From: CAVTWD01 sp963738325
Lineage (GTDB): Bacteria > Actinomycetota > Acidimicrobiia > Acidimicrobiales > Ilumatobacteraceae
Direction of reading: 5' to 3'
Assembly: GCA_963738325.1 (NCBI GenBank)
Contig: CAVTWD010000011.1
Span: 189,697 to 253,696 of the forward strand
Length of the DNA stretch: 64,000 nucleotides
In this document: piece after piece, positions 8,218 through 17,602 of the stretch
How positions within the stretch are numbered: the stretch's first letter is position 1
Layout of the letters: every line of letters begins with the position of its first letter
Made by a program: the position numbers and the translations under genes
Notes under the pieces: model-generated
The model's input: only the letters and a program-made list of their open reading frames with translations
Database searches by the model: none
Told to the model about the DNA's origin: nothing

Positions 8218-9579
8218 TCAGCCTGACAGACAGGGGTCCGGGCAGAGATCCCGGTCCGCAACGACTGTGACGTTGAACTGGCCGGCATAGGAGAGCGCTC
8301 CCACCCCGATCGAGATGTTCGCCGTGATCGGCACAATGGGGAAGATCTCCAGGAGGGCCGCGCCGGCGAAGTACAACGGGACGGCGCCAGGAACGTTCGC
8401 GACGTAAGCGTTCATGAACCGCTGGCGGGGCATCAGCCGCAAGAATGCGCGTTGCAGGAGGACGGCCCGGAACATGCTGCCGGCCGGGGGTCGGCTCTTG
8501 CTCTTGCGCTCACCTGTCTCGGCCGCGATCAGCTCGAGACGGCGAACGTCGTCACGCTGGCCGATTGGAAGCGGCACCAGCATCCCGGCGTCGAGGTTTC
8601 CCCGCGCCGCTCCTGGTTGCTCCTGGTGCAGCGAGACGGGCACGAAGGCGCGCAGGATGTCGGTTGGCTCGCCGCGCCTGCTGAACAGGTCGGCGTACCC
8701 GGCGGCCACAGCGGTCAGCAGCACGTCGTTGACCGTCGCTCCACGGGCGTGGGCCGCCGTCTTTGCTCTATCGAGGGAACCGCGAACGACGGCGAGACGG
8801 CGGTCCGTTCCGATCCTGCGGTTCACGCTGGTCCGTGGGGTTCGCCCGTCCGCGAAGAGCTCCTGGACTGCTGGCCATGACCGCAGGACGCGCTGCGTCG
8901 TGGCCCGCGGCTTCACCAGCGCGGTGACCAGACGGTCGAGTTCGCCCAGCCTCCGGCGCACATTGTCCCGGAACAGCTCCCGCGCCCTGGGCACGGGCGC
9001 CGGTGTCCAGGGCGGCGCGCTGATCTGCGGTGGGTCGGGGACGGGGTCGAAGAACGCCGCGAGGGTGGCCACGCCGGCAACGCCGTCGGCGATGGCGTGA
9101 TGGATCTTGATGAACAACCCGACCCGGTCGTCAGACAGGCCGGTCAGGAACCACATCTCCCACAGCGGGCGGTCCGGGTGGAATGGACGCCGCCGGAGCC
9201 TTTCGCAGGCGAGCAGGAGTTGCCGCTCGTCGCCCGGGGATGGCATCCGTTGGACGCCCACGTGGTCGGCTATGTCGAAGGACTGAGCATCCACCCACAC
9301 CGGCCACCCCAGACCGCGTCTCGGCCAGTACAGGGCCTGGCGGAACCGTGGGACGAGGTACAGCCTGCGAGCCACGGCTTCGCGGATCGCCTCGATCGGG
9401 AACTCACCATCCGTGTCGACCATCGACCCGCCCTCGAGGACGACGAGGGCCCCTATCACCTGAGGCCAGCCCTCCCTCTCCGGCCAGATCAGCATCAGAT
9501 CCGCTGCCGTCACCCGATCAAGCGGGCGCCCGCCGCGTCCGGCAGTGGCCGAACCGCCGCCCTGGCGCTTTCCGTCCAT
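8218..9579 (-). CDS. Wax ester synthase / acyl-CoA:diacylglycerol acyltransferase, 3' end replaced by IS
   Basis: A WS/DGAT-type acyltransferase that would join acyl-CoA to a long-chain alcohol or diacylglycerol for storage lipid. The active-site motif HHxxxDG is present as HHAIADG, and the later family motif is NVPGAVPLYFAGA. ATG 9579 is chosen because GGAGGAG lies six bases upstream; an ATG two codons earlier abuts that site. The last residues (PCLSG) and the stop lie within the IS3 terminal repeat, so the native C-terminus was lost. About 453 residues remain, close to family length, so the loss is probably short. Confidence 0.88.
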   Translation of the reverse strand: MDGKRQGGGSATAGRGGRPLDRVTAADLMLIWPEREGWPQVIGALVVLEGGSMVDTDGEFPIEAIREAVARRLYLVPRFRQALYWPRRGLGWPVWVDAQSFDIADHVGVQRMPSPGDERQLLLACERLRRRPFHPDRPLWEMWFLTGLSDDRVGLFIKIHHAIADGVAGVATLAAFFDPVPDPPQISAPPWTPAPVPRARELFRDNVRRRLGELDRLVTALVKPRATTQRVLRSWPAVQELFADGRTPRTSVNRRIGTDRRLAVVRGSLDRAKTAAHARGATVNDVLLTAVAAGYADLFSRRGEPTDILRAFVPVSLHQEQPGAARGNLDAGMLVPLPIGQRDDVRRLELIAAETGERKSKSRPPAGSMFRAVLLQRAFLRLMPRQRFMNAYVANVPGAVPLYFAGAALLEIFPIVPITANISIGVGALSYAGQFNVTVVADRDLCPDPCLSG

Positions 9580-9984
9580 TGCCATCTCCTCCGTACCAAC
9601 CCGGCTCGACAGGATTGTGACTCCGGCGAAGGCATGGCGCTACCGGCCCACCGTTCGGCCAGGCCTTGTACTGATCATCGCGAGGTCGCGGATGTTGGTG
9701 TCGGAGACGAGGACGACGGGTCCATCACTGCTGTCGGCCGTCCGACCTCTCACCCGGCCGAGTCGTAGATCGAGGAGATGCCGTGCCCGCGGCTCGGACC
9801 AGGGGGACACCTGCCCGTACGGCGGACCACACGGCCGGCCGGTGATGCATGCGATGGCCGCCCGAGTCATTGGCTGGTACGGCGAGCAAGCCGCCGGCGC
9901 GCCCGACGGGAGCGACGAGTCTGCGTAGTCGTTGTCGACGCACACGACGGCGGACGCGGGAACGGATCCGCGTGCATCGCCGGA
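9580..9984. other. No recognisable gene
   Basis: About 400 bp upstream of the acyltransferase gene. Several short frames exist on both strands, but none shows a recognisable domain, a convincing ribosome site or a consistent codon pattern. It likely holds the acyltransferase promoter, but no clear -35/-10 pair was identified. Confidence 0.3.
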
Positions 9985-10140
9985 GGGGTGCCCCGCGGTG
10001 TCGAGGCCCAGATTGAACAGCTGAGCCGATTGCGTTGGGCGTCCACCAGGATCGCCGCGACGCTCGGGATGGCGACCTCGGACGGTGGGTGCCGTGCTCT
10101 TGTGTCTCGGCCCTGAACCGGTACCGATGCAGGGCCGTTA
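9985..10140 (+). pseudogene. Fragment of an IS481-like transposase N-terminus
   Basis: Reading across two frames gives EAQIEQLSRLRWASTRIAA, LGMA, TVGAVLL and LGLNR. This resembles the second helix-turn-helix segment of IS481-type transposases, where a TSTVSAVLRRLGLNRL-like pattern is common. No DDE core follows. It is a short, frameshifted scrap lying just before the enoyl-CoA hydratase gene. Confidence 0.4.
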
Positions 10141-10272
10141 GTCCGGCCCGCGGAGTTCTACCGGCCGAACTCGATGTTGGTGTTCGACCGAGCGCCGACC
10201 TCCTCTCCTTTCATCCCGCCGCCACTTCCACGCCGGCGACGGGTGCCGTCTCAGCCGATACGGTCGGCCGGC

Positions 10273-11055
10273 ATGCAGTTCGACACGATCGAAGTGTCGG
10301 TCGACGGCGATCGCGGCACGCTCACCCTTGACCGCCCGGAGAAGCTCAACCCGCTCTCGTCGCACACGCTGAACGAGATCGAGACGGCAGCGCGCTGGTT
10401 CGACGCCTTCGACGAGCTCAAGGTGGTCGTCGTCGCCGGAAAAGGGCGGGCGTTCTCCGCCGGCGCCGACGTGTCGTCGTTCGCCGGCGGTGAGCCCGGA
10501 GCCCGGCATCCACGTGACGATGGTGACAGCGGCTGGCGCATGGCCCGCGCGATGGAAGAGATGCGGGCCGTGACGATCGCCAAGATGCAGGGCTGGTGCA
10601 TTGGGGGCGGCCTCGTCCTGGCCAGCGTGTGCGACCTGCGCGTCGCCGGCCGATCGGCACGGTTCTCGATCCCCGAGGTCCAGCTCGGCATCCCGCTGGC
10701 GTGGGGCGGTATCCCGCGGTTGGTACGCGAGATCGGCCCGGCGCTGACGAAGGAGTTGGTGATGACATGTCGGGAGTTCGGCCCCGACGAGGCACAGGCC
10801 GCCGGCTTCCTGAACCGGGTGGTCGACGACGACCGACTCGACGCCGAAGTCGAGGACCTCGTCGCCACGCTCGTGCGGATGCCGAAGCTCCCGCTCTTGG
10901 CGACGAAGGTACACACCAACGCGGTCACCGAGTCGATGGTGTCGACCGGACGCAGCTGGTCCGACGTCGACGGCCTGCTCGCCGGATTGCGCGACCCGGA
11001 GGGCCAGGCGTCCGCGCAGCGCTACCTCGAGGGCGTCCGGTCCAAAGGGATGTGA
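10273..11055 (+). CDS. Enoyl-CoA hydratase/isomerase family protein
   Basis: 260 residues from ATG 10273; an upstream in-frame start would add a basic, proline-rich, non-homologous leader. Crotonase-fold landmarks are in order: VDGDRGTLTLDRPEKLNPLS, first oxyanion-hole loop GRAFSAGADVSSFAGG, second oxyanion element CIGGGLVLASVCDLRVA, and the glutamate-containing loop FSIPEVQLGIPLAWGG. The product would hydrate or isomerise an enoyl-CoA in fatty-acid or aromatic catabolism; the substrate cannot be read from the sequence. No strong Shine-Dalgarno is visible. Confidence 0.9.
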   Translation: MQFDTIEVSVDGDRGTLTLDRPEKLNPLSSHTLNEIETAARWFDAFDELKVVVVAGKGRAFSAGADVSSFAGGEPGARHPRDDGDSGWRMARAMEEMRAVTIAKMQGWCIGGGLVLASVCDLRVAGRSARFSIPEVQLGIPLAWGGIPRLVREIGPALTKELVMTCREFGPDEAQAAGFLNRVVDDDRLDAEVEDLVATLVRMPKLPLLATKVHTNAVTESMVSTGRSWSDVDGLLAGLRDPEGQASAQRYLEGVRSKGM

Positions 11056-11175
11056 CCCGACCACGAGCGCTCCACCCGGTGAAGCACCGCACGCCGGCTG
11101 GAACTGGCTCAGTCCCGTCGGCCACAAGCACTCCATGGTCGACGAGCGCGTGTTCCAGCTCGCCGCGACCGTGGG

Positions 11176-12243
11176 TCACGCCGCCAGGCTTCGGTCGAGG
11201 AACGACGTCACGCGGGCTTCCCACTCCTTCGGCTGAGTCGACAGACCGCCGGTGTGGCCTGCGCCCGGGACGACCCAGAGGTCAACGCTGCCGGGTGATG
11301 CTGCTTGGATCCACCGGCCGGCGTTGGCCTCGTCGGCGACGTTCCCGCCAGCGATCAACAGAACCGGGCGAGGGGCGGCCTCGGCCACGGCAGCCCGAAG
11401 CGAAACCGGTGGACTGGCGGACGTCAACAGATCGGTCGCCGCGTACAGCACCCAGTCGACTCGTTGCTGCAGCCAGCCACGGAACCCGTGGCGATCGGGA
11501 AGCCACCCTTTGTCGTCGTAGGTCCGGTTCGTGACGCCTTCGCCGACAACGGCCCGGATCCGCGCGTTGCCGGCCAGCGCTCCGACGGCCTCTTCTCCAC
11601 CCATCGACATGCCCACCGCGCCGATTCGGTTCGGGTTGACCTCGGGTCGGGTGAGGAGGTAGGAGACGGCGGCGTCGATGTCGCGGTCGCCGAACCACCC
11701 GAAATCCATGGCCCGGCCGCCGCTGCGACCGTGTCCGCGAGCATCGGCCATGAGGACGCCGTACCCATGAGCGGCCAGCACAGCGGCATGGTCGAGGACT
11801 CCCGATCGTGTCGAGCCGGCCCCGTGGAGCAGAACCACCGCCGCTCCGTTGGTCGAGGGCAAATACCACGCCGACAGCCGCACACCGTCGGAAGACCGAT
11901 AGGCAACGTCCACATACGCGATGCCACGATCAGCGGGCGTCTCACGGTCCAGCGAAGTCGGAGGAACGTTTGTCGCCGCCACGGTGAACACCAGCGGGTA
12001 CACCACCACTGCCGCGAACAGGAGCGCGGCAGGAACGGCGAGCACCCGTCCGCAGCCCCTCGAAACCCTCATCAGCAGGGCCAGGCTGCAGATCAGCAAG
12101 CCCACACCGGCGACCAGGCTCACGAGCCCTACGACCGACATCAAGGTGACGCCAGTCTTTGTCAGGTACGGCACGTCGACGCCGAAACCCACCACCGTCC
12201 CGGCGATACCAAACGAAAGGGCAAAGCGCGCGCACCCGGTCAT
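11176..12243 (-). CDS. Membrane-anchored alpha/beta hydrolase
   Basis: 355 residues. Hydrophobic segments (SFGIAGTVVGFGV, TLMSVVGLVSLVAGVGLLICSLALLM, VLAVPAALLFAAVVVYPLVF) anchor an extracytoplasmic or membrane-facing hydrolase domain. That domain has the oxyanion HG (VVLLHGAGSTRSG), nucleophile elbow GMSMGG and a late histidine (VPGAGHTGG). Upstream, a different frame between 12403 and 12260 encodes two more hydrophobic helices starting MSRRPRRLELLLVLVGAA, so the native gene may start at 12403 with a frameshift near 12250. That start lies immediately beside the end of an IS256 remnant, which may have removed its promoter. Confidence 0.8.
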   Translation of the reverse strand: MTGCARFALSFGIAGTVVGFGVDVPYLTKTGVTLMSVVGLVSLVAGVGLLICSLALLMRVSRGCGRVLAVPAALLFAAVVVYPLVFTVAATNVPPTSLDRETPADRGIAYVDVAYRSSDGVRLSAWYLPSTNGAAVVLLHGAGSTRSGVLDHAAVLAAHGYGVLMADARGHGRSGGRAMDFGWFGDRDIDAAVSYLLTRPEVNPNRIGAVGMSMGGEEAVGALAGNARIRAVVGEGVTNRTYDDKGWLPDRHGFRGWLQQRVDWVLYAATDLLTSASPPVSLRAAVAEAAPRPVLLIAGGNVADEANAGRWIQAASPGSVDLWVVPGAGHTGGLSTQPKEWEARVTSFLDRSLAA

Positions 12244-12412
12244 CGAGACGGGATGCCTGCCGGACCGCCACGACCGTGACCGAAGCGATCACTGCGGCCC
12301 GTACCACGCACCACATCGGGGTGCCGCTGGCGCGGACGACGACGGTCAAGGCCGCGCCCACGAGCACCAACAGCAGTTCCAGGCGCCGAGGGCGACGCGA
12401 CATCGGGCCCAT

Positions 12413-12845
12413 GGGGACTGTCCGATCTTCGGTGTAAATGGCCTCGACGGTTGTCATTGATCGGTGGGGAAGAGCCTGTCGTCGAAGGTGATGGCGAACG
12501 CGTTGAGCGCTGGCTTCCATCGGTTCGTCCAGCGGCTGGCGCCTTGCCGGTCGGATCGAGTGAGCGGACGACAAGGTAGAGGCATTTCATGGCGGCCTGC
12601 TCGGTGGGGAAGTGCCCTCGGGCTCTGGTCGCCCTGCGCATCCGGGCATGCAGGCTCTCGATGGCATTGGTCGAGTAGATGACGCGTCGGACCTCGGGCG
12701 GGTAGTCGAGGAACGGCACGAACTCGGCCCAGGCCCCCTCCCAGAGCTGGCGGACCGCCGGGTAGCGGTCGGCCCACCGCTCGAAGAACTCCATCATGCG
12801 TTCCTTGGCGTCGGCCTCGTTGACCGCGGTGTAGATCGGGCGCAT
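12413..12845 (-). pseudogene. IS256-family transposase C-terminal remnant with IS end
   Basis: Minus-strand coding from 12845 gives IYTAVNEADAKERMMEFFERW, VRQLWEGAWAEFVPFLDYP, RRVIYSTNAIESLHARMR and FPTEQAAMKCLYL. This is the classical IS256 C-terminus with the catalytic glutamate region. A frameshift near 12530 leads to the end WKPALNAFAITFDDRL (stop about 12454). Beyond the stop, gccatttacaccgaagatcgg and ggggactgtccgatc look like the element's inverted-repeat end (about 12413). It belongs to a different IS256 subgroup from the fragment at 2935-3906. The N-terminal half is absent. Confidence 0.75.
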
Positions 12846-12951
12846 CGCTGACACGGACAGCGGGAGTTGGGCGCGTCGTGGCCGGGGCCGACACGAGGTT
12901 GCGTCGGAGGGGCCAGACCCGATGCTGGTCGCCGGCGGCGACGGGGTTCGC

Positions 12952-14557
12952 ATGGCGACGCGTGACGCCGTGCGAGACTTCACGTTCGTGGCGCCGGAGA
13001 AGGTCCGCCCTTCGCATCGGGAACCTGGCCAAGGCCGTGCTGGTCACCGGCCAGGCCTACCAGGACCCGAAGGACGCGCTCAACGAGTTCGTCTCCAACG
13101 CGGCCGACGAGTACATCGAGGCGGGCAACCGCGACGGCCGCATCCACATCGTGCTCCGCCGGCGGGGTGCACACCCCTACATCGCCATCCACGACGATGG
13201 GCGCGGGCTGTCGCCCGAGCGTCTCCGCGACGTGGCGCGCAACCTGTTCGAGTCGGCCAAGGCCGACGACACGCGGACCCTGGGCGAGAAGGCGATCGGC
13301 CTGCTCGCCTTCCAACAGCTCGGCCGGCGCTGCGACATCGTGAGCCGGTCGACCGGGAGCGACGAGTCCTGGGTGCTGCGCCTGGAGCGAGGCACCGCCG
13401 TCGCCCACCTGGACCGGGAGCGGCGCCGTGCCCGCCTGGGGCCCGGCACGAGCGTGTACCTCCACGATCTCGACCCCGACGTGCTGCGCCTGCTCACTCA
13501 ACGGAAGGTGGTCGATTACCTGCGACAGCGCCGCGGGCGGGCGTTGGCCCGAGGCGACTACAGCATCGAGGTCGTCGAGGGCCGCGACACCGAGCTCGTC
13601 ACACCAGTGCGACCCGATGGCGTCCGCCTGGCACTCCCGCCGTTGCCCACCCTGTGGGGCCGCATCGAGTTCGCCCTCTATGTCGCCCCACCCGACCCGA
13701 AGCGACGGGCGGTCGAGGTGGTGGGTCGGGCGGGCACCACCATCATCGACGACCTCACGCAGCTCGACGAGCTCGCCGGGCCGCCATGGTCGAGCGGACA
13801 GGTGAGCGGTCAGATCGTGTTCGAGGCGCTACAACAGTCGGCCGGCCGTCGGGCGATCCTGCGAGACCGCGAAGCCTTCCCAGTGTTCCTCGACGCGGTG
13901 CGCGCGGTCACCCCGACCGTGGAAGCAGCCGTCGAGCAAGTGGCCCGCGAGATCGACGCCGCCACCGCCGAGCGGATCTCCGATCTCGTACGCCGGGTGT
14001 TCGGACGTGTGCTCAAAGAGCTCGCCGACCTCGACAATCCGATGCGCACCCTCCTGGCCGTCGACAACAACGCTCCGACCGACGACCAACCGCTCCCTGG
14101 CCTCGCCTCGGTGCCACCTCCGCCCGAGCCCGCCGCCTGGGACGCGCCGCCCCCGGCCGCACGCCAGGAGCTCGCACCCGTCTTTCCTGAGATCCCCGCG
14201 GATGCGCTGCCGCCGCCCAAACCACTCGCGGCCGGCGATCAACTCCCGCCCCCGCTGTCCGAACGCCGCGCCCGGCGGACGCGATCGACGAACCTTCCGT
14301 CGTTGGAAGTGGACCCCGACCCCGGCGAAGCCAGAAGCCGCTTCGACACCGAACGAGGCGTGGTGCTCTACAACGACCGCCACACCGACTACCTGCTCGT
14401 CAAGGACGACGAGCCGATGCTCCTCGACTACCTCGCCACCCTCGTGGCCAAGGAATACGTCGTCTACAACAACCCGGCGGCCACCGGTGGAACCACCGCC
14501 GAAGAAATGGTCCGCATGGTCGTGCGCGTCCGCCGCCACCTCCAACGACGCCGCTAG
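12952..14557 (+). CDS. Bergerat-fold (HATPase_c_3) ATP-binding protein, probable 5' frameshift
   Basis: The GHKL ATPase signature is clear: N-box NEFVSNAADEYIEA, G1 box HDDGRGLSPERL, and GEKAIGLLAFQQLG as the lid/G2 region, all in the first 110 residues. A beta-rich transducer-like middle follows, then a proline-rich linker (about residues 385-460) and a conserved C-terminal block (GVVLYNDRHTDYLL, LLDYLATLVAKEYVVYNNP). The frame at 12952 (MATRDAVRDFTFVAPEKVRP) appears to continue into RIGNLAKAVLVTGQ after a one-base shift near 13010. Related proteins (Hsp90/MORC/MutL superfamily) are conformational ATPases. The substrate is unknown. Confidence 0.75.
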
Positions 14558-14759
14558 CTCGGACCCTGTCCACCGGGCCACGGCGGCACACGGAGCCCCC
14601 TTCGTTCGTGAGGTGACGCGCGAGTCGTTCCTCCAAACTCCGACAGGATCTACGCCGACGAGGACGCCGAGACCTGCTGGGAGGCCTATGCGTCCTCGTC
14701 TCTGCCGCACCCGACACTGTCAGTCCGGAGGGCCTTTTGGCCTCTCTGGCGCGATCGGG

Positions 14760-15337
14760 CGCTACCAGAGGAGCTTCATGGTCGGCCCATCCTGCTCGTC
14801 GCCGCGGTCTTCGCCGGCGACCCTGCCGACGCCGACGCTGTCCTGGCCCCGTTGGGGCGGCCGGCGACCCCGCTCGTCGACGTGAGTGGCACGATGCCCT
14901 ATGTAGAGCTCCAGTCGGCGTTCGACTGGTTCCCGACGGCGGCCGCTACTTCCTCAAGTCCCACTTCGTCGACGAGGTCACCGACGATGCCGTCGCTGCG
15001 CTCGTCGAATGCGCCGGTGCTCGCCCAACGACGGGTCGTTGATCGTGTTCCGAGGAGAGCGCCCATCCGCACCGCGATGCCCGCTTCAACGTCAGCATCG
15101 ACGGCATCTGGTCTGAGCCGGGCGACGACGCCGCGGTCATTGGCTCGGCCTGAGCGACCTGGCAGCGGCTGCAGCCGCCTGCCAAACGGTGGCGTCTGTG
15201 TGAAACTCGCCGGCCTCGACACTGATGAGGACATCACCCCTCGGCACACTTTCGGACCGAACCTCGCCCGTCTGGAACGCATCCGCTCCGACTACGATGC
15301 CGACGGTTTCTTCCGCGCCGCAGTGCGACGGCCATGA
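14760..15337 (+). pseudogene. Decayed FAD-linked (BBE/berberine-bridge type) oxidase C-terminal half
   Basis: Fragments in at least two frames line up with the C-terminal half of flavin-dependent BBE oxidoreductases: GRPILLVAAVFAGDPADADA, TMPYVELQSAFDWFP, then in another frame GGRYFLKSHFVDEVTDDAV, and at the end FGPNLARLERIRSDYDADGFF (the family's final substrate/FAD motif). No full-length frame exists and the N-terminal PP-loop FAD domain is missing. It lies directly downstream of the ATPase gene. Confidence 0.65.
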
Positions 15338-15584
15338 CGGCTCCGTGGCGGGCTCCCCCCACTCGACGCTGAGGCGCAGGTCGTGGCGCCCCTCCGCTGC
15401 CCGGGGAGCTGGGCACGTCAACTCTTTCCCCGGCCTGTCAGTCCTCGCTCAGCGTGCACGTAGCGGGGCGAGAGCCAATCCGAAGCGCCCGACGCGGTCA
15501 CTGTCCTCGTTCAAGGGTTCGTGGACCGGCGAGGACCGGTACCGCTCTTGTGCGCTCATCGGGTTATACGTGAACGCGAAGATA

Positions 15585-15590
15585 TATACT
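15585..15590 (+). promoter_or_regulatory. Candidate -10 element for vapBC (leaderless arrangement)
   Basis: TATACT lies six bases before the GTG start of vapB, in a locally AT-rich stretch (gttatacgtgaacgcgaagatatatac) that stands out from the GC-rich surroundings. The spacing would put transcription initiation at or next to the GTG. No Shine-Dalgarno is present. The AT-rich block is also a plausible autoregulatory operator for the VapBC complex. Confidence 0.4.
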
Positions 15591-15596
15591 CGGTCT

Positions 15597-15791
15597 GTGG
15601 CGAAGCACCTGATCGAACTGGACGAGGCCGCGCTCAGCGCCGCCCGCGCCGAGCTGGGCACCTCCACGATCAAAGACACGGTCAACGAAGCGCTGCGCCG
15701 AGCAACGCGCGATCGCCAGGACCGAGTCGCCGCCGCGCTCGCCATCCTCGCGACCGCCGAGCTCGACGACCGCGCCGACGCGTGGCGCTGA
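15597..15791 (+). CDS. vapB: VapB-type antitoxin
   Basis: 64 residues from GTG 15597 (VAKHLIELDEAALSAARAEL). The N-terminal pattern followed by GTSTIKDTVNEALRRA is the ribbon-helix-helix DNA-binding motif of VapB antitoxins. The C-terminus would wrap the toxin. It overlaps the PIN-domain gene by ten bases, the usual antitoxin-first arrangement. It likely neutralises VapC and represses its own promoter. Confidence 0.85.
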   Translation: MAKHLIELDEAALSAARAELGTSTIKDTVNEALRRATRDRQDRVAAALAILATAELDDRADAWR

Positions 15792-16195
15792 CCCATCTCA
15801 TCGACACCAGCGTTCTGAAGCGACTCGCCCGAGCCGAGGTCATTGCCGTCGTCGAACCGCTGGCGATCCTCGGCCAACTCGGCCGAGCCAGCATCTGCGA
15901 CCTCGAAGTCGGCTACTCCGCCCGCAACACCGCCGAGTGGGACCAACTCGTCGGGTCCCTTGACGCGTTCGAGCTCGTCGAAACTACGGCCGACCACATC
16001 CGGCGAGCGCTGCAGGTCCAGCGACTGCTCGCCGCGCGGAGCCAGCGCGGACGCAAGATCCCCGACTTGATCGTGGCCGCCGTCGCCGAAGCCCTCAAGT
16101 TGACTGTGCTCCACTACGACGCTGACCTCGACCTCATCGCCAAGGTCACCGGTCAACCAAGCCAGTGGGTCGTACGAGCAGGCTCGGTCGACTGA
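15782..16195 (+). CDS. vapC: VapC-type PIN-domain ribonuclease toxin
   Basis: 137 residues from GTG 15782, inside the end of vapB. PIN acidic residues are visible: Asp in THLIDTSVLKRL, Glu in SICDLEVGYSA, Asp in KIPDLIVAAVAE and Asp in LHYDADLDLIAKVTG. The family cleaves specific RNAs, commonly tRNA anticodon loops or rRNA; the target here is unknown. The pair lies within the IS-bracketed segment, consistent with horizontal movement. Confidence 0.88.
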   Translation: MALTHLIDTSVLKRLARAEVIAVVEPLAILGQLGRASICDLEVGYSARNTAEWDQLVGSLDAFELVETTADHIRRALQVQRLLAARSQRGRKIPDLIVAAVAEALKLTVLHYDADLDLIAKVTGQPSQWVVRAGSVD

Positions 16196-16728
16196 TCGGT
16201 CGACTGACGACCGTCACCATCCCATCCGGCATCCCATCTTTGGCGAGCCCGGTCAGGGACGACCCGGGACGGTCCGAGAAGAACGACCAGCTCCGAGCTC
16301 CGAGAGGGACGCTCCGGCACGCTAGGGAACGGTCCGAATCGGACTCCCTAATCCGCACGTTCTCGGTTCGGTTCCCACAGGGCGGACCGCGTTGAACAAG
16401 CGCGACGAAGTGTTGTCACTCCCTGCGCCGCTGCTCGCCCAAGCCTGATCCGAGAACCTCCAGGTGGACCGACGACTCGCGGCTGGACCCACCGGGCGTC
16501 TGGGTGGACGAAGACCGAACGGACTTCCATCCGAACTCCGTCGCGATGCGCCGCCTCGGAAGCGGTCGAGCGGCGTCTCGGCATCTGTCGTCACATGGGT
16601 CGAGATCCCGGGCGCTGCCCATCGAGGGCAGGTGCGGGCGCCCCGCGCCGGGATTCACCCGTCGGCGCACCTGGTGGCCAGCGTCGGTTGAGGACCCGAC
16701 GGTGTGGGTCGCTAGGGTCGCACGCCTA
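16196..16728. other. Gene-free interval
   Basis: About 530 bp between vapC and the zinc-ribbon protein. A short palindrome, GTCCGAATCGGAC, lies near 16332-16344. No frame shows a recognisable domain. A TAGGGT box at 16712 could be the -10 element of the downstream gene. Confidence 0.3.
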
Positions 16729-17445
16729 GTGAGTCGCTGGGATTCGCTTCTCGCCGTCCAGGGCCACGACATTCGTGTCGTGCAGTTGGCGCGCCGTCTC
16801 GACACGTTGCCGGAGCGATCACAGCTCTCGGCCGCCGCCCGCGAGGTGGCGGCGGTCGACGCCCGAATCACCGCCGTCGATGAGCGTCGTGGCGAGCTGA
16901 ACCGCGGTCAGCAGCGCCTGGAGGACGAGATCGCCTCGCTGCACGAGCGTGCCAGCCGAGCCGAGAAGCAGCTCTACTCGGGCACAATCAGCAACCCCCG
17001 CGAGCTGGTGGCGTTGCAAGCCGACGTGGCCTCTATCCGCCGGCGCATCGTCCAGCTGGAGGACGACGAGCTCGAGATGATGGAGCTGTCCGAGCCGCTC
17101 GATGCCGAGAGGGCCGAGCTGGGGGCTGAACGGGAACGGCTCGAGGCCGTGACCAAGCGACTGACCGACGACCTGAGCGCGGCTGAGGCCGAAATCGCCG
17201 CCGAGCTGGACACCGTTCGCCGCGAGCGGGCCATCGACGCGGCCGGTGTTCCCGCCGATCAGTGGGCCGAGTACGACAGGCTGGGGTCACGGCTCAACGG
17301 CGTCGCCATCGCCCGGCTGGTCGGCACGATCTGCCAAGGGTGTCACATGCAGCTCTCGGCGGTCGAGATCGACCGCATCCGCAAGCTCGGTGTCGACGAG
17401 GTCGTGTACTGCGAGGCGTGTGGCTGCCTCCTCGTGCGCGATTGA
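16729..17445 (+). CDS. Coiled-coil C4 zinc-ribbon protein (DUF164/zf-RING_7 family)
   Basis: About 238 residues if started at GTG 16729 (VSRWDSLLAVQGHD); an in-frame GTG at 16702 is the alternative. Residues about 25-170 form a long antiparallel coiled coil rich in Glu/Arg/Leu with the family motif YSGTISNPRELVALQ. The C-terminus holds the zinc ribbon ICQGCHMQLS and VYCEACGCLLV (four cysteines). Members are widespread in actinobacteria and thought to act with nucleic acids; the exact role is unsettled. In other actinobacteria this gene often neighbours RNase P RNA, which I did not find here. Confidence 0.9.
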   Translation: MSRWDSLLAVQGHDIRVVQLARRLDTLPERSQLSAAAREVAAVDARITAVDERRGELNRGQQRLEDEIASLHERASRAEKQLYSGTISNPRELVALQADVASIRRRIVQLEDDELEMMELSEPLDAERAELGAERERLEAVTKRLTDDLSAAEAEIAAELDTVRRERAIDAAGVPADQWAEYDRLGSRLNGVAIARLVGTICQGCHMQLSAVEIDRIRKLGVDEVVYCEACGCLLVRD

Positions 17446-17602
17446 TCCGGACGGCCGTCCGGGTGCTCCTCCCGTTCGCACGTGGCTCGTCGTCCCTGGG
17501 ATGCCCGGTCTGCCGCTGCCCGGCTGTCGAATCGTCGCCTGCTACTGGTCGGGCACTGCTCCGTTCGGCACGCCCCTTTGCTGGAGCGCCTGAGCGGCGC
17601 TT

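Larger units (their letters stand above)
6693..8234 (-). mobile_element. IS3-family insertion sequence, copy 1 (intact genes)
   Basis: The element is 1542 bp and its boundaries are defined by comparison with the second copy at 18122-19663 (constant offset 11429). The ends form an imperfect inverted repeat: CCTGTC near each terminus plus an internal GTGAGACA block. It carries orfA and orfB on the minus strand with an ATGA overlap. No convincing 3-4 bp target duplication flanks it: the left flank is recombinase 3, and the right flank is the acyltransferase whose stop codon lies inside the IS end. Confidence 0.88.

Noticed and set aside
6688..8235. Target-site duplication of IS3 copy 1
   Set aside because: The bases just outside the two ends do not match for either copy, so no duplication can be claimed.
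9640..9945. Minus-strand frame of about 100 residues upstream of the acyltransferase
   Set aside because: No domain, no ribosome site, mixed composition; not supported as a gene.
2935..12845. The two IS256 fragments (2935-3906 and 12413-12845) as halves of one split element
   Set aside because: They lie on opposite strands and belong to different IS256 subgroups by their sequence patterns, so they are separate remnants.
17446..17602. Possible RNase P RNA gene after the zinc-ribbon protein, as in other actinobacteria
   Set aside because: The conserved rnpB core (gaggaaagtccg-like) is not present in the interval, which ends in an IS remnant.
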